From contig NZ_LZJZ01000123.1 of the NCBI RefSeq assembly GCF_001667585.1, forward strand, positions 1 to 63,645: a stretch of 63,645 nt of DNA, given 5' to 3'. The position numbers and the translations under genes are program-made. This DNA comes from Mycobacterium sp. E2733 (GTDB lineage Bacteria > Actinomycetota > Actinomycetes > Mycobacteriales > Mycobacteriaceae). Below, piece after piece: positions 48,721 to 58,243 of this stretch. How positions within the stretch are numbered: position 1 is the first letter of the stretch; every line of letters starts with the position of its first letter. Below the pieces are notes generated by a model. That model did not search any database, was not told the DNA's origin, and saw only the letters and a program-made list of their open reading frames with translations.

Positions 48721-50444
48721 TACATCGGCCTCGGATCAAGCATCAGGTCCACCCAATTCTCGGCGCTGGACGCGCCGCTAGCACCGGCCGCGAAAATACC
48801 AGTGCCGCCGGCCGGGTCTTTGAACGCGCCGGTCTTCTCGTCATAGGTGGCGTAAGCCGGTCCGCTGGCCTGCGGCTGCGAAGCCCCCGGCGGCGGTCCC
48901 CACGGCTTCTCCGGTCCCGGGCCCGCCGGCGGTGGGTTGATCCCCTCCGGCGGTGCCGGCGGCGGCAGCCACTTCGGGTACGGAAGCTGGGGCGGCACCG
49001 GAGGCACGCCCGGCGGCATCCACGACGGGTTGCCGGGCGGCGGCGGCCTGTCGTTCGGCGGCGGCGGGTCGTACGCCGGCTGGTGCGGCGCCGGTCCCGG
49101 CCCGGGGACGACACCCGGGGGCGGCGGCCCGACGATCGGAACACCCGGATCGGGATCGGCACCCGGAGGGATGTACGGGAACTTGTTGGGCGGCAGGGTG
49201 TTCAGCCCGTTGGTGACCGGGGTGTCGTAGGGCACCGGCGGGCCTCGCCACGGGTTACGGCCAACGGGCACATAGCCTTTCGGGTCGCGGCAGAGCTGAA
49301 TCGTCGGCGCCCGTTTGCCCGGGAACTCCTGGCACGGATAGTTGCGGGCGCCGCGCACGGTGCTCGGATCGTTCTGGGCCACCTTGCAGTACATGTCCCT
49401 CGGCAGCTCGCGCACGGTCTCGTCGGCCGGGGTGCGCATCAGCGGCGGAGGGAGGAAGCCGACGGCGCACGGCGGCGGGTCATTGAGGTCGAGCTTGAAG
49501 TCGAGCTTGGCGCCCTCGTCCTGGGGCGTGCCGCCGGCGGCCGTGGTGATCGCGGCGAACAGCGCCGGCAGCACCACCAGCAGCTGCTCGATCGATTTGT
49601 GGTAGATGACGCCCACCCGGCCCAGGTTGGCCAGGCTGGCCGCCAGCGCCGGGAAGGACGGGCGGATGCCGGAGAACGCCGTGCTGGCCTCGTCGGTGGC
49701 GCCCGGGGCGGTGGCCAGCGTGTCGCGCAGCTGCGGGTCTGCCTGGCGCACCTCGGAGGTGAACCGCGCCAGCCCATCGGACAGCGACTTGATGTCGGCG
49801 CCGGCGCGGATCTGGGATTCCAGGAACGGGCCGGCCTGGTCGATCAGCTGGGAGACCTGCGGGTAGTTGGCGTTGGCCTCGTCCACCAGCAAACGCGCGG
49901 ACTCGAACAGCCGGGCCAGCTCGGGTCCCGACCCGTTGGTCGCGATGAACGTCTCGTGCAGCACCTCGCGCAAGCGGGTGTCGCCCAGGCTGTTGGTCAG
50001 TGCCTCCGCGCGTTTCAACAGCTCGGCGACGTCCTGACCGATCCGGGTGTTCTGCCGCTCGATCCGAAACCCGTTGCGCAGCTTGGTCCCCGCCGGTGCG
50101 CTCGGTGGCACCAGGTCGATGTATTGCTCACCGACGGCCGACACGCTCTTGACGGTGGCGGTGACGTTCGACGGGATGGCTGTGCCGCTGTTGAGCCGCA
50201 TCCCCGCGGTGACGCCATTGGGATTGAGCCCCACCGATTCCACCCGGCCGACGGCGACGCCGCGGTAGGTGACGTTGGCGTTCTTGTACAAGCCGCCCCC
50301 GGCGACGAAATCCGCCGTCCCGGCGTAGGTTCCGAGGCCGAACGTCGCGGGCAGCCGCAGGTAGAAGATTGCCATCACGGTCAGCGTGATGGCGGTGATC
50401 GCCGCGAAGATCCATAGCTGGATCCTGGTCAGTCTGTCGTGCAT
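48720..50444 (-). CDS. mce4F: Mce4F, steroid importer subunit
   Basis: A 574-residue Mce protein. An N-terminal anchor (WIFAAITAITLTVMAIFYL) precedes the MlaD/Mce domain (about 35-120, with YRGVAVGRVESVGL and GEQYIDLVPP) and a helical Mce region with leucine-rich needle-forming helices to about 330. The last 180 residues are an unusually long Pro/Gly-rich tail. Mce subunits form a periplasm-spanning channel for cholesterol uptake with the YrbE permease. Matches Rv3494c in order. Confidence 0.94.
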   Translation of the reverse strand: MHDRLTRIQLWIFAAITAITLTVMAIFYLRLPATFGLGTYAGTADFVAGGGLYKNANVTYRGVAVGRVESVGLNPNGVTAGMRLNSGTAIPSNVTATVKSVSAVGEQYIDLVPPSAPAGTKLRNGFRIERQNTRIGQDVAELLKRAEALTNSLGDTRLREVLHETFIATNGSGPELARLFESARLLVDEANANYPQVSQLIDQAGPFLESQIRAGADIKSLSDGLARFTSEVRQADPQLRDTLATAPGATDEASTAFSGIRPSFPALAASLANLGRVGVIYHKSIEQLLVVLPALFAAITTAAGGTPQDEGAKLDFKLDLNDPPPCAVGFLPPPLMRTPADETVRELPRDMYCKVAQNDPSTVRGARNYPCQEFPGKRAPTIQLCRDPKGYVPVGRNPWRGPPVPYDTPVTNGLNTLPPNKFPYIPPGADPDPGVPIVGPPPPGVVPGPGPAPHQPAYDPPPPNDRPPPPGNPSWMPPGVPPVPPQLPYPKWLPPPAPPEGINPPPAGPGPEKPWGPPPGASQPQASGPAYATYDEKTGAFKDPAGGTGIFAAGASGASSAENWVDLMLDPRPM

Positions 50445-50457
50445 CTGCGCCCGCCCC

Positions 50458-51615
50458 CTACTGTCCTGAAGCCGTGCCGGGCGGAATCTTGAACGGATCG
50501 GCCGCCTGTCCGGACAGGTTGGCCATTTCGCCGGTCAGGAAGTCCGGAGGGTTGAGGACCTCGCTCATGTGCATCATGTTCGGATCAAGCGCGTACGACG
50601 TGGTGAAGAACGTCTCGCCGAGCCGGCGCAACGTGAGGTCGAAGGTGGTGAACACGTTCAGGTAGTCGCCCCGCACCGCCTGCTTGATGCCGAAGTTGGG
50701 GAACGGAAATGTCAGCAGCAGTTGCAGCGAGGTGACGAAGTTCTTCCGATTGTCGTTGAGGGCCTTGACGACCGAATACAGATCCTTGAGGTCGGCCGCG
50801 AAATCCACCTTCGTCTTCGCCAGGATGTGCGAGGTGACATTCGCCAACTTGTGCAGCGCGCTGAAGGCCTCGACGATGTGGTCGCGGTTCTTGTTCAGCA
50901 CCCGGATCGCGTCGGGCAGCGTGTCCAGCGCCCGGCCCAGGTTGTCCTTATCACGGGCCAGGCTCGCCGAAAATCGGTTCAATCCGTCGACCGCATCGAT
51001 GATGTCATTGACCTGCCGGTTGAGTCCGGCCGTCAGCTCCGCCAGCCGGGGGACCAGGTCGACGAACTGGTCTTGCCGGCCGGCGACGGCCTGATAGGTC
51101 TCGTCGGTGATCTCTTCCAGGGCACCGACGTTGCCCTTGTTCACCACGACACCGAGGGCCGACAGCACCTCCTCGGTGGTGGGATAGCGTCCGGTGTTGG
51201 ACTCCGAGATTTTGGACCCGTCGGTCAGTTTGCCGACGGCCGGCTTGCCCTTGGGCCGGGCCAGGTCGATGTGCATCGAACCCAACAGCGACGTCTGCGC
51301 GACCGTCGCCGTCGCGTTGGCGGGCAGCACCGCATTCTTGTCCAGCGACAATTTCACTGCCGCATAAAACGATCCATCGGACCGCTGCATGGCTTGAATT
51401 CCGGAGACGCTGCCAACGGTGACGTCGTCCACCATGACCGGAGAGTTCTGCGGCAGGGTCGCCACGTCGGGCAGATCGACGGTGATCGAGTAGGCGCCGC
51501 CGCCATGACCGGCGGTGCCGGGCATCGCCAGCGAGTTCAGACCGTTGAACTGGCAGCCGGCCAGCAGGGCGCTGCCCGCCGCTAAAGCGCCACCGCGCAA
51601 CCACATTCGGTTCAC
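50458..51615 (-). CDS. lprN: Mce4E/LprN, lipoprotein subunit of the Mce4 importer
   Basis: A 385-residue Mce lipoprotein. The signal ends in lipobox LLAGC with Cys at residue 21 if the GTG at 51615 is used; an ATG at 51606 is an alternative. The Mce domain includes MVDDVTVGSVSGIQAM and SLLGSMHIDLARP. It is the only lipidated subunit of the set, as in M. tuberculosis LprN (Rv3495c). The GTG directly follows the mce4D stop. Confidence 0.94.
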   Translation of the reverse strand: MNRMWLRGGALAAGSALLAGCQFNGLNSLAMPGTAGHGGGAYSITVDLPDVATLPQNSPVMVDDVTVGSVSGIQAMQRSDGSFYAAVKLSLDKNAVLPANATATVAQTSLLGSMHIDLARPKGKPAVGKLTDGSKISESNTGRYPTTEEVLSALGVVVNKGNVGALEEITDETYQAVAGRQDQFVDLVPRLAELTAGLNRQVNDIIDAVDGLNRFSASLARDKDNLGRALDTLPDAIRVLNKNRDHIVEAFSALHKLANVTSHILAKTKVDFAADLKDLYSVVKALNDNRKNFVTSLQLLLTFPFPNFGIKQAVRGDYLNVFTTFDLTLRRLGETFFTTSYALDPNMMHMSEVLNPPDFLTGEMANLSGQAADPFKIPPGTASGQ

Positions 51616-53070
51616 TTAGCCGCCCCCTTGGTCGGCCGGCGGCGGCGCCTGGCCGGGCGCGGGCCCGGGAAGCGGCCCGAAAGCGCTCCCCGAGGCGGGA
51701 CCGGGGGCCGGAGCTGCGTTACCCAAGGCCGGCGCCGGGCCCGGGGCTGGGCCGGTCTGCGGGGCCGGGCCGGTCTGCGGGGCCGGAGGAACCAGCAACG
51801 CCTGGAGGTCCGCCGGGTTCTGGGCGGCGGGCGGCGTCTTCGCACCGTTGGCCGGGATCCAAGTCAGATCGGGAACCGGCGTCGCCGATTTGGCCTGGGT
51901 TTCCGGGGTGTCGTAGATGATCTGACCCTTGTAGGCGGTGATCGTGTTGAGCGGGTGGAACATGATCGGCGGGTAGTTCGCCGTGAGCCTGCGCAGGACC
52001 GGCCCCAGCCGCTCACGGCACAACTCAGCGCGCCGGAAGTAGTCGGGCGCGCGCGGTCCGCCCGCCGTTTCGAAGGACCCACCGCAGATGAACTGCACGG
52101 GGTTGGCGAATTCCGGAATCGACAACAGGCCGTTCAGCGTGCCCTGCGCCGGGTCATAGATGTTGTAGAAGTTCGCGATGCCGGGGCCCGCCACGTGCAG
52201 CACCTGCTCGATGTTGTCGCTCTGGTCGCTCAGCGTTTTGGCGAAGTCGTTGAGATTGTTGACCGTATCGATGATGGTCGAGTTGTTCTCGTGCAGGAAA
52301 CCCCGGATGTCGGAGAGCGCCTTGTTCAGCGTGCCCAAAGTGTTGTCGAGGTGCCGGGAACTGTCGGCGAGCACCTGGGAGACCGAGGCGACGTTGCCGG
52401 CGAACTGCACGATCTGTTCGTTGCTGGCCGATAGCGCGTTGACCAGAACCTGGAGATTTTTGACCGTGCCGAAGATGTCACTGCGTGAATCCCCCAGCCG
52501 CCCAGCGGCTTGGGAGAGTTCGCGCAACGCGTTGTGGAACGAATCGCCGTTGCCGTTGAACGTGTCCGCGGCCTGGTTGATCGCCCGCCCCAACGGCCCC
52601 TGCATCGACCCCGTGGTGGGACCGAGCTGGACGGCCAGCTGCGTCAGCGACTCTTTGACCTCATCCCACTCCACCGGGACGCCAGTGCGCCCGAGGGGGA
52701 TGCTCCCGCCGTCGGGCAGCACCTGCCCACCGGTGTACGCCGGCGTTAGCTGAATGAACCGCGCCGCCACCAGGTTCGGCGACATGATGATGGCCTTGGC
52801 GTCCTTCGGGATCTTCACGTCCTTGGACACCGACATGGTGATCTTGACGTCGGAGGGCCGCGGCTCGATCGTGTCGACCCGACCCACCGGAACGCCGAGG
52901 ACGCGGACCTGGTCGCCGGGGTAGAGCCCGACGGCGGACGTGAAGTAGCCGACGATGCTGCGCGTGTTGCCGGTCGACGACAGCACATATACGCCACCCA
53001 CCAACACCGCGATGAGCGCGATGGCGGTGGTGTAGCGCAGCCCCCGGCTGCCGGCGATCCGCTGCATCAT
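51616..53070 (-). CDS. mce4D: Mce4D, steroid importer subunit
   Basis: A 484-residue Mce protein with an N-terminal anchor (YTTAIALIAVLVGGVYVL), a Mce domain (VRVLGVPVGRVDTIEP) near 60 and helical repeats to about 300. The C-terminal 60 residues are Pro/Ala/Gly low complexity with PAPQTGP-type repeats, making it longer than the roughly 450-residue M. tuberculosis protein. ATG 53070 overlaps the mce4C stop region. Confidence 0.94.
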   Translation of the reverse strand: MMQRIAGSRGLRYTTAIALIAVLVGGVYVLSSTGNTRSIVGYFTSAVGLYPGDQVRVLGVPVGRVDTIEPRPSDVKITMSVSKDVKIPKDAKAIIMSPNLVAARFIQLTPAYTGGQVLPDGGSIPLGRTGVPVEWDEVKESLTQLAVQLGPTTGSMQGPLGRAINQAADTFNGNGDSFHNALRELSQAAGRLGDSRSDIFGTVKNLQVLVNALSASNEQIVQFAGNVASVSQVLADSSRHLDNTLGTLNKALSDIRGFLHENNSTIIDTVNNLNDFAKTLSDQSDNIEQVLHVAGPGIANFYNIYDPAQGTLNGLLSIPEFANPVQFICGGSFETAGGPRAPDYFRRAELCRERLGPVLRRLTANYPPIMFHPLNTITAYKGQIIYDTPETQAKSATPVPDLTWIPANGAKTPPAAQNPADLQALLVPPAPQTGPAPQTGPAPGPAPALGNAAPAPGPASGSAFGPLPGPAPGQAPPPADQGGG

Positions 53071-54131
53071 GGCGACTTCGGCCTAATGATCCAGCGCTCC
53101 TGGATCAGCCCGCGCAGGTAGTCGGCGAGGCTGGCCGGCATCTTGCCGGGTTGGTAGAAGAAGTCGAACATCGTCGCGAGCAGCGGCGCCGGGATCACCC
53201 CATAGACGTTGACGTTGAATCCCGGTCCGGACCCCACGACCTCGCCCAGCTCGGTCGCGTAGGTCGGTAGCCGTTTGAGGGCCTCGGTGATGTAGTCGCG
53301 GCGCTCGTTGAGATTGCTCAGCACGTCGTTGAGCTTGCTCAGCGCCGGGCCGAATTCCTTGCGGTTGTCGGCGACGAAGCCGGAGATCTGCGCCGAGAGG
53401 CCCTGAATCCCGGAGATCAGTTGCCCCAGGGCCGCGCGCCGCTCGTCGAGCGCGGCGAACAACTCGTTGCCATCGTCGACCAGCTTATTGACTTGTTCGG
53501 CGCGCTGGGACAACACACCGGTCACTGACTTCGCATGTGCCAGCAGGCTTTGCAGCGCTTCGTCACGGCGGTTCAGCGTGCGCGACAGCGACGTGACACC
53601 GTCGAGCGCACCACGTAGCTCGGGGGTCGCGTCGTGCAGCGTGTCGGTCAACACGTTCAACGCCTGCTCGAATTGAGGCTTGTTCAGGTTGTTGGCGTTC
53701 TGCCCCAGGTCCTCCAGCGCGCCGGCGAGCGTGTACGGCGTGGTCGTGCGGCTGAGCGGGATCGTGGTTGATCTGCCGCTGCCGGCCGGCGTCACCGAGA
53801 TGGAGCGCTCACCGAGGATGGTGTCGGTGCGGATGGACGCGAGCGACTGGTCACCGACGGCGACATGGCGGTCCACGCTGAAGCTGATCTTGGCGCTGTC
53901 TCCGGCCAGCCCGACTGAGGTCACCTTGCCGACCTTGAAACCCGATACGTAGACGGCGTTACCCGGATTGATGCCGCCGGCGTCAGAGAAATAGGCGTCG
54001 TAGATCTTGCCCTGCGGGAAGAACGGCAAGGCCGCGTAACCGAATGCGATGAGCACGACGCACACCACCAGCACCACGCCGAAGACGCCGGTGCGCAGCG
54101 GGTCGCGCTCACGCTTTGCGTTACTTGACAA
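53067..54131 (-). CDS. mce4C: Mce4C, steroid importer subunit
   Basis: A 354-residue Mce protein. A TTG start at 54131 with GGGGAGG upstream gives MSSNAKRERDP, then an anchor helix (FGVVLVVCVVLIAFGYA). The Mce domain includes YVSGFKVGKVTSVGL and LGERSISVTP. It overlaps mce4B by 11 nt. Length and order match Rv3497c. Confidence 0.94.
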   Translation of the reverse strand: MSSNAKRERDPLRTGVFGVVLVVCVVLIAFGYAALPFFPQGKIYDAYFSDAGGINPGNAVYVSGFKVGKVTSVGLAGDSAKISFSVDRHVAVGDQSLASIRTDTILGERSISVTPAGSGRSTTIPLSRTTTPYTLAGALEDLGQNANNLNKPQFEQALNVLTDTLHDATPELRGALDGVTSLSRTLNRRDEALQSLLAHAKSVTGVLSQRAEQVNKLVDDGNELFAALDERRAALGQLISGIQGLSAQISGFVADNRKEFGPALSKLNDVLSNLNERRDYITEALKRLPTYATELGEVVGSGPGFNVNVYGVIPAPLLATMFDFFYQPGKMPASLADYLRGLIQERWIIRPKSP

Positions 54132-55173
54132 AAGCGCACCTCCCCTTGCTGGGATCGACCTGGCCGCCGAGCGGCAGCAGGATGTCGCTGCCGGCCGGCC
54201 CGTTGATCTTGATCGTCACGGAACAGAAGTAAATGTTGAAGAACGAGCCGTAGGCGCCGAGCGCCGCCAGCCGCAGGTAGTCCTCACCCAGCTGCTCGAT
54301 GTCGTTGTTGACCTCGGCCTTCCGGTTGTCCAGCTCGGTCGCCAGCGGGCGGGTGTTTTCCAGTATGCCCTGCAGCGGGCGGCGCGAATTCTGCAGCAGC
54401 TCAGTCAGATCCGTGGTCGTGGAGGCCAACGGCGGGATGGCCCCCGCGATGTCGTCCTTGTTCTTGGCCAGCCCGCTGATCAGTTGCTGCAACTGGTCGA
54501 CGCTGGTGGAGAACTGGGCGCTGCGCTGGTCGACGGTCTTGAGCACGGTGTTGAGGTTGTTGATCACGTCGCCGATGAGCTGGTCCCGCTGGCCCAACGC
54601 CGATGAGAACGCGCTGGTGTCGGCCAGCACGTTGGACAACGCGCCGCCCTGGCCCTGCAGCAACTCGATGACGGCGCTGCTGATCGTGTTTACCTTGTCC
54701 GCGTCCAGACCCTTGAGCACCGGACGAAGGCCGCCCAGCAGCGCGTCGAGATCCAGTGCGGGCTGGGTGTGTTGGGCGTTGATGGTGCTGCCCGGCGGTA
54801 GCTTCCGCAGCTCTCCCGGTCCCGAGGTGATCTCCAAATACCGGTCACCGACCAGGTTTTCGTAGCGGATTACCGCGCGGGTGGAGGAATAGAGCGTGTA
54901 GCGCTTGTCGAGTCCGAACGACACGTCGATGGTGTTGTCCTGGTTGAGCTTCACGCCGGACACCGCACCGACCGGCACACCGGCGATGCGCACCTTCTGG
55001 CCCGCCTTCAACCGTGAGACGTTGGTAAACGTTGCGTGGTAAGTGCTTTCGGGACCGAATCGGAAGTCGCCGAAGATCACCACCAGTCCCGCGGATACGA
55101 GCAGCATGGCCACCGCGAAGATGCTGACCTTGATCATCATCGACCGGTGCGTCGGCATTTCCCCCGCGGCCAT
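54121..55173 (-). CDS. mce4B: Mce4B, steroid importer subunit
   Basis: A 350-residue Mce protein, equal in length to M. tuberculosis Mce4B as I recall it. An anchor helix (VSIFAVAMLLVSAGLVVI) is followed by the Mce domain (VRIAGVPVGAVSGVKL, VGDRYLEIT) and helical region. ATG 55173 overlaps the mce4A stop (ATGA). Confidence 0.94.
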   Translation of the reverse strand: MAAGEMPTHRSMMIKVSIFAVAMLLVSAGLVVIFGDFRFGPESTYHATFTNVSRLKAGQKVRIAGVPVGAVSGVKLNQDNTIDVSFGLDKRYTLYSSTRAVIRYENLVGDRYLEITSGPGELRKLPPGSTINAQHTQPALDLDALLGGLRPVLKGLDADKVNTISSAVIELLQGQGGALSNVLADTSAFSSALGQRDQLIGDVINNLNTVLKTVDQRSAQFSTSVDQLQQLISGLAKNKDDIAGAIPPLASTTTDLTELLQNSRRPLQGILENTRPLATELDNRKAEVNNDIEQLGEDYLRLAALGAYGSFFNIYFCSVTIKINGPAGSDILLPLGGQVDPSKGRCAFVK

Positions 55174-56375
55174 CAGAAGTCGTCCCGTTCCGCGAAGGCG
55201 CCGTGGAACAGGAACTGCAGCGTCGAGGGCGCGTCGAACTGCAGTTCCGTGAACGGCTCGTAGGGGATGTTCGCGTTGTCGGTCACCAGGAACGGGGCGC
55301 GGTAGAACGACCCGCCGGTCTGCTTGGTCGGAATGTCGGGCAGGCCGCGGCAGTTCGGGCCGCCGGAGGCGTTGACGATCGGCAGGGACTCGGGGTACGT
55401 GTACGACGGCGCGCCCAGTACGAAGCTTGAGGACGTGAACAGGCCCGCCTTGCGGACACCGATCAACGGCGCGAATTCCTTGATGCCGCGCTCGATGCCG
55501 GCGAACAGGCAGCCGAATTCCGGTGAGTAGTCGGCGGCCACCTTCAGCGGGGCCCGCAGCCGGTTGATGGCATCGATGAAGTTCTGCTCGGCCGGCTCCA
55601 GCGTCTCATAGGCGTTGTTGGCCAGGCCGATCGTCGCCAACAGCGTGTCGTTGAGGTTGTTCTGCTGATCGACGACCGTCTTGTTGATCGTCGGCAGGTT
55701 GTCGAAGACGGTGTTCAGGTTCGGAGCAGCGTCGGCGTAGATGTTTGTGACGACCGCCGCCTTGCGGAAATCCTCCTGCAGCGCAGGCAGCTTCGGGTTT
55801 GCCTGGCGCGTCAACGTGTTCAGGCCCGACAAGATACCGCCCAGGTCGTCGCCGTGGCCGCGCAAACCTTCGGACAGCGCGCTCAGGGTCCCGTTGAGCT
55901 CGACGGGGTCGACTTTGTGCAGCAGGTCCATCAGCGACTGGAACAAGGTGTTGACTTCCAGCTGCACCGCAGAGGCCGTGACGTGCGCGTCCGGGCGCAG
56001 CGAGGTCGGCGAAGGATTCTGCGGCGGAAGGAATTCCACCGACTTGGCGCCGAATATGGTGTTGCCGCCGATATGCACCGTCGCGTTGGAGGGGATGAAG
56101 TGCATGTCGTTGCTGTTGATGCCCAGCGTCAGTCGCGCCTGGTCACCGGAATAGTCGATGGCCTCGACCTTGCCGATCTGGATGCCCCGGTATTTGACCT
56201 TGGCGCCCTTCTCCATCACCAGCCCGGCCCGCGGAGCCGAGACCGTGACGTTGTCAATCGAGGCGAAAGCCGCTGTGTAGGAAAGGTAAGTGACGACGGC
56301 GAATGCCACTATCAGGCTGGCCAGCACCGCGGCTGCCAGCCGGACAGAGGTAAGTCGCGTTCGTGTGTCTGCCAT
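55173..56375 (-). CDS. mce4A: Mce4A, steroid importer subunit
   Basis: A 400-residue Mce protein with an N-terminal anchor (AAVLASLIVAFAVVTYLSY), a Mce domain (VKYRGIQIGKVEAIDY, FGAKSVEFLPP) and a C-terminal region ending in a hydrophobic-aromatic stretch (LQFLFHGAF). From memory of M. tuberculosis work, Mce4A is required for cholesterol uptake. It begins 19 nt after yrbE4B. Confidence 0.95.
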   Translation of the reverse strand: MADTRTRLTSVRLAAAVLASLIVAFAVVTYLSYTAAFASIDNVTVSAPRAGLVMEKGAKVKYRGIQIGKVEAIDYSGDQARLTLGINSNDMHFIPSNATVHIGGNTIFGAKSVEFLPPQNPSPTSLRPDAHVTASAVQLEVNTLFQSLMDLLHKVDPVELNGTLSALSEGLRGHGDDLGGILSGLNTLTRQANPKLPALQEDFRKAAVVTNIYADAAPNLNTVFDNLPTINKTVVDQQNNLNDTLLATIGLANNAYETLEPAEQNFIDAINRLRAPLKVAADYSPEFGCLFAGIERGIKEFAPLIGVRKAGLFTSSSFVLGAPSYTYPESLPIVNASGGPNCRGLPDIPTKQTGGSFYRAPFLVTDNANIPYEPFTELQFDAPSTLQFLFHGAFAERDDF

Positions 56376-56394
56376 GTTCCTTTAAGCGGTCCTC

Positions 56395-57237
56395 TTACCC
56401 GGAGAGGTTGAAGTTACCGGACGCGCCGTAAACCGCGAGTGAGATGAACAGCGTGATGACGACGACGACGATCAGCGAGGTACGCACGGCCTGGCCGACC
56501 GCGATGCCGACGCCGACCGGGCCGCCGCTGGCGTTGTAGCCGTAATAGGTATGTACGAGCATCACCGCGATCGACATCACGATCGCCTGCAGGAACGACC
56601 ACAGCAGGTCCGACGGGATGAGGAACGTATTGAAGTAGTGGTCGTAGAGACCCTTGGACTGCCCGTTGATGTACACCGTGGTGAAGCGGGCGGCGAAGAA
56701 CGCGGCCAGGACCGACAGCGAATACAGCGGAATGATGGCGATGAGGCCGGCGATCAGCCGGGTCGACACCAAATAGGACACCGAGTGCACCGCCATGCAT
56801 TCGACCGCGTCGATCTCCTCGGACACCCGCATGGCGCCCAGCTGTGCGGTGGCACCGGCACCGATGGTGGCAGCCAGCGCGATGCCGGCAATCACCGGCG
56901 CGACGACGCGGACGTTGAGAAAAGCCGACAGGAAGCCCGTCAGCGCCTCGATGCCGATGTTGCCCAGCGACGAATACCCCTGCACGGCGATCACGCCGCC
57001 GGAGGCCAGGGTCAGGAAGGCCGCGACGCCCACCGTGCCGCCGATCATGACGAGCGCCCCGGCGCCCATTGTCATCTCGGCGATCAGCCGGACCGTCTCT
57101 TTGCGGTAGCGGGTGAGGGCATTCGGGACGTACCGGACGGTTTGGCCATAGAACAACGCCTGCTCACCGAATTCGTCGACCGGCTCCTGCAGCCGGACGG
57201 CGAGGTTGCGCAGCCGGTAGGTGACGTCGTAGCTCAT
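56395..57237 (-). CDS. yrbE4B: YrbE4B, permease of the Mce4 importer
   Basis: A 280-residue MlaE/YrbE integral membrane permease with five or six helices. The conserved cytoplasmic coupling segment EEIDAVECMAVHSVSYLVSTR deviates from the usual GIxP form, as B-type YrbE proteins do. Partner of YrbE4A; the ATPase (Mkl type) is encoded elsewhere. Confidence 0.94.
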   Translation of the reverse strand: MSYDVTYRLRNLAVRLQEPVDEFGEQALFYGQTVRYVPNALTRYRKETVRLIAEMTMGAGALVMIGGTVGVAAFLTLASGGVIAVQGYSSLGNIGIEALTGFLSAFLNVRVVAPVIAGIALAATIGAGATAQLGAMRVSEEIDAVECMAVHSVSYLVSTRLIAGLIAIIPLYSLSVLAAFFAARFTTVYINGQSKGLYDHYFNTFLIPSDLLWSFLQAIVMSIAVMLVHTYYGYNASGGPVGVGIAVGQAVRTSLIVVVVITLFISLAVYGASGNFNLSG

Positions 57238-57244
57238 CGAGTAC

Positions 57245-58009
57245 TCACTTCGCCGAGATTCGCACGCCGATGGCGGTCATCACCACGTTGATGACGAACA
57301 GACAGATGAACGCGTAGACCACGGTTTCGTTGACCGCGTTGCCGACGCCCTTGGGGCCGCCCTTGACGGTCAGGCCGCGATAGCACCCGACCAGACCGGC
57401 CATCACACCGAACAGCAGCGCCTTGACCTCGGCGAGGACCAGCTCGCGGAGGCCGGTAAGCACGGTCAGCCCGTTGATGAACGCGCCGGGGTTGACGCCC
57501 TGCAGGAAGACGGAGAACACGTAGCCGCCCGACAAGCCGATGGCGCACACCAAGCCGTTGAGCAGGAGCGCAACGACAGTGGAGGCCAGCACTCGCGGTA
57601 CCACGAGTCGATGGATCGGGTCGATGCCAAGCACCCGCATCGCGTCGATCTCTTCGCGGATGGTGCGCGCACCGAGGTCGGCGCAGATCGCGGTGGCGCC
57701 GGCGCCGGCGACCACGAGCACGGTCACCACCGGACCCAATTGGGTGATGGTGCCGAACGCCGTGCCGGCGCCGGACAAGTCGGCGGCGCCGATTTCGCGC
57801 AGCAAAATATTGAGTGTGAATGCCACCAGCACGGTGAACGGGATGGATACCAGCAGCGTCGGGACCAGGGACACGCGCGCGATCATCCACGTCTGTTCCA
57901 GAAACTCACCCAGTTGGAACGGTCGGCGGACAGACTGACGGCCGGTGTCGATCATCATCTCGAAGAACCCGCCGACCGCACGAGCGGGAACGGCAAGCTG
58001 CTGCATCAA
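57245..58009 (-). CDS. yrbE4A: YrbE4A, permease of the Mce4 importer
   Basis: A 254-residue MlaE/YrbE permease carrying the canonical motif EEIDAMRVLGIDPIHRLVVPR near residue 140. The start is TTG 58009 (GAGGGG upstream, giving the length I recall for Rv3501c) or the next codon, ATG 58006. First gene of the mce4 transcript; a KstR-like box lies about 100 nt upstream. Confidence 0.94.
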   Translation of the reverse strand: MMQQLAVPARAVGGFFEMMIDTGRQSVRRPFQLGEFLEQTWMIARVSLVPTLLVSIPFTVLVAFTLNILLREIGAADLSGAGTAFGTITQLGPVVTVLVVAGAGATAICADLGARTIREEIDAMRVLGIDPIHRLVVPRVLASTVVALLLNGLVCAIGLSGGYVFSVFLQGVNPGAFINGLTVLTGLRELVLAEVKALLFGVMAGLVGCYRGLTVKGGPKGVGNAVNETVVYAFICLFVINVVMTAIGVRISAK

Positions 58010-58108
58010 CTTGGCTACCCCCCTCAGCTGCTCGCGGCGAAGTCTATGCGTCGCCTTAGCGGTGTCTTTCGTCGCATGCGGCTCGGTGTGAGCCGGATCA
58101 TATTAACC

Positions 58109-58122
58109 CAGAACAAGTTAAC
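58109..58122. promoter_or_regulatory. KstR-like operator upstream of yrbE4A
   Basis: CAGAACAAGTTAAC has the AAC-N2-GTT core of KstR boxes but differs at both outer positions of TNNAACNNGTTNNA. Its place upstream of mce4, a known KstR-regulated operon in mycobacteria, makes it the best candidate here. Confidence 0.6.
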
Positions 58123-58243
58123 GGTGTCAATGAACAGCATTTCCTTGTCTGAAACGTAACTTGCCAGGTCAGATGCGCTTCTGTTATTCCAAACTGACAC
58201 ACGTTCTTACTGCTGATTCCCCCCACGAAGTAACCTCACACAG

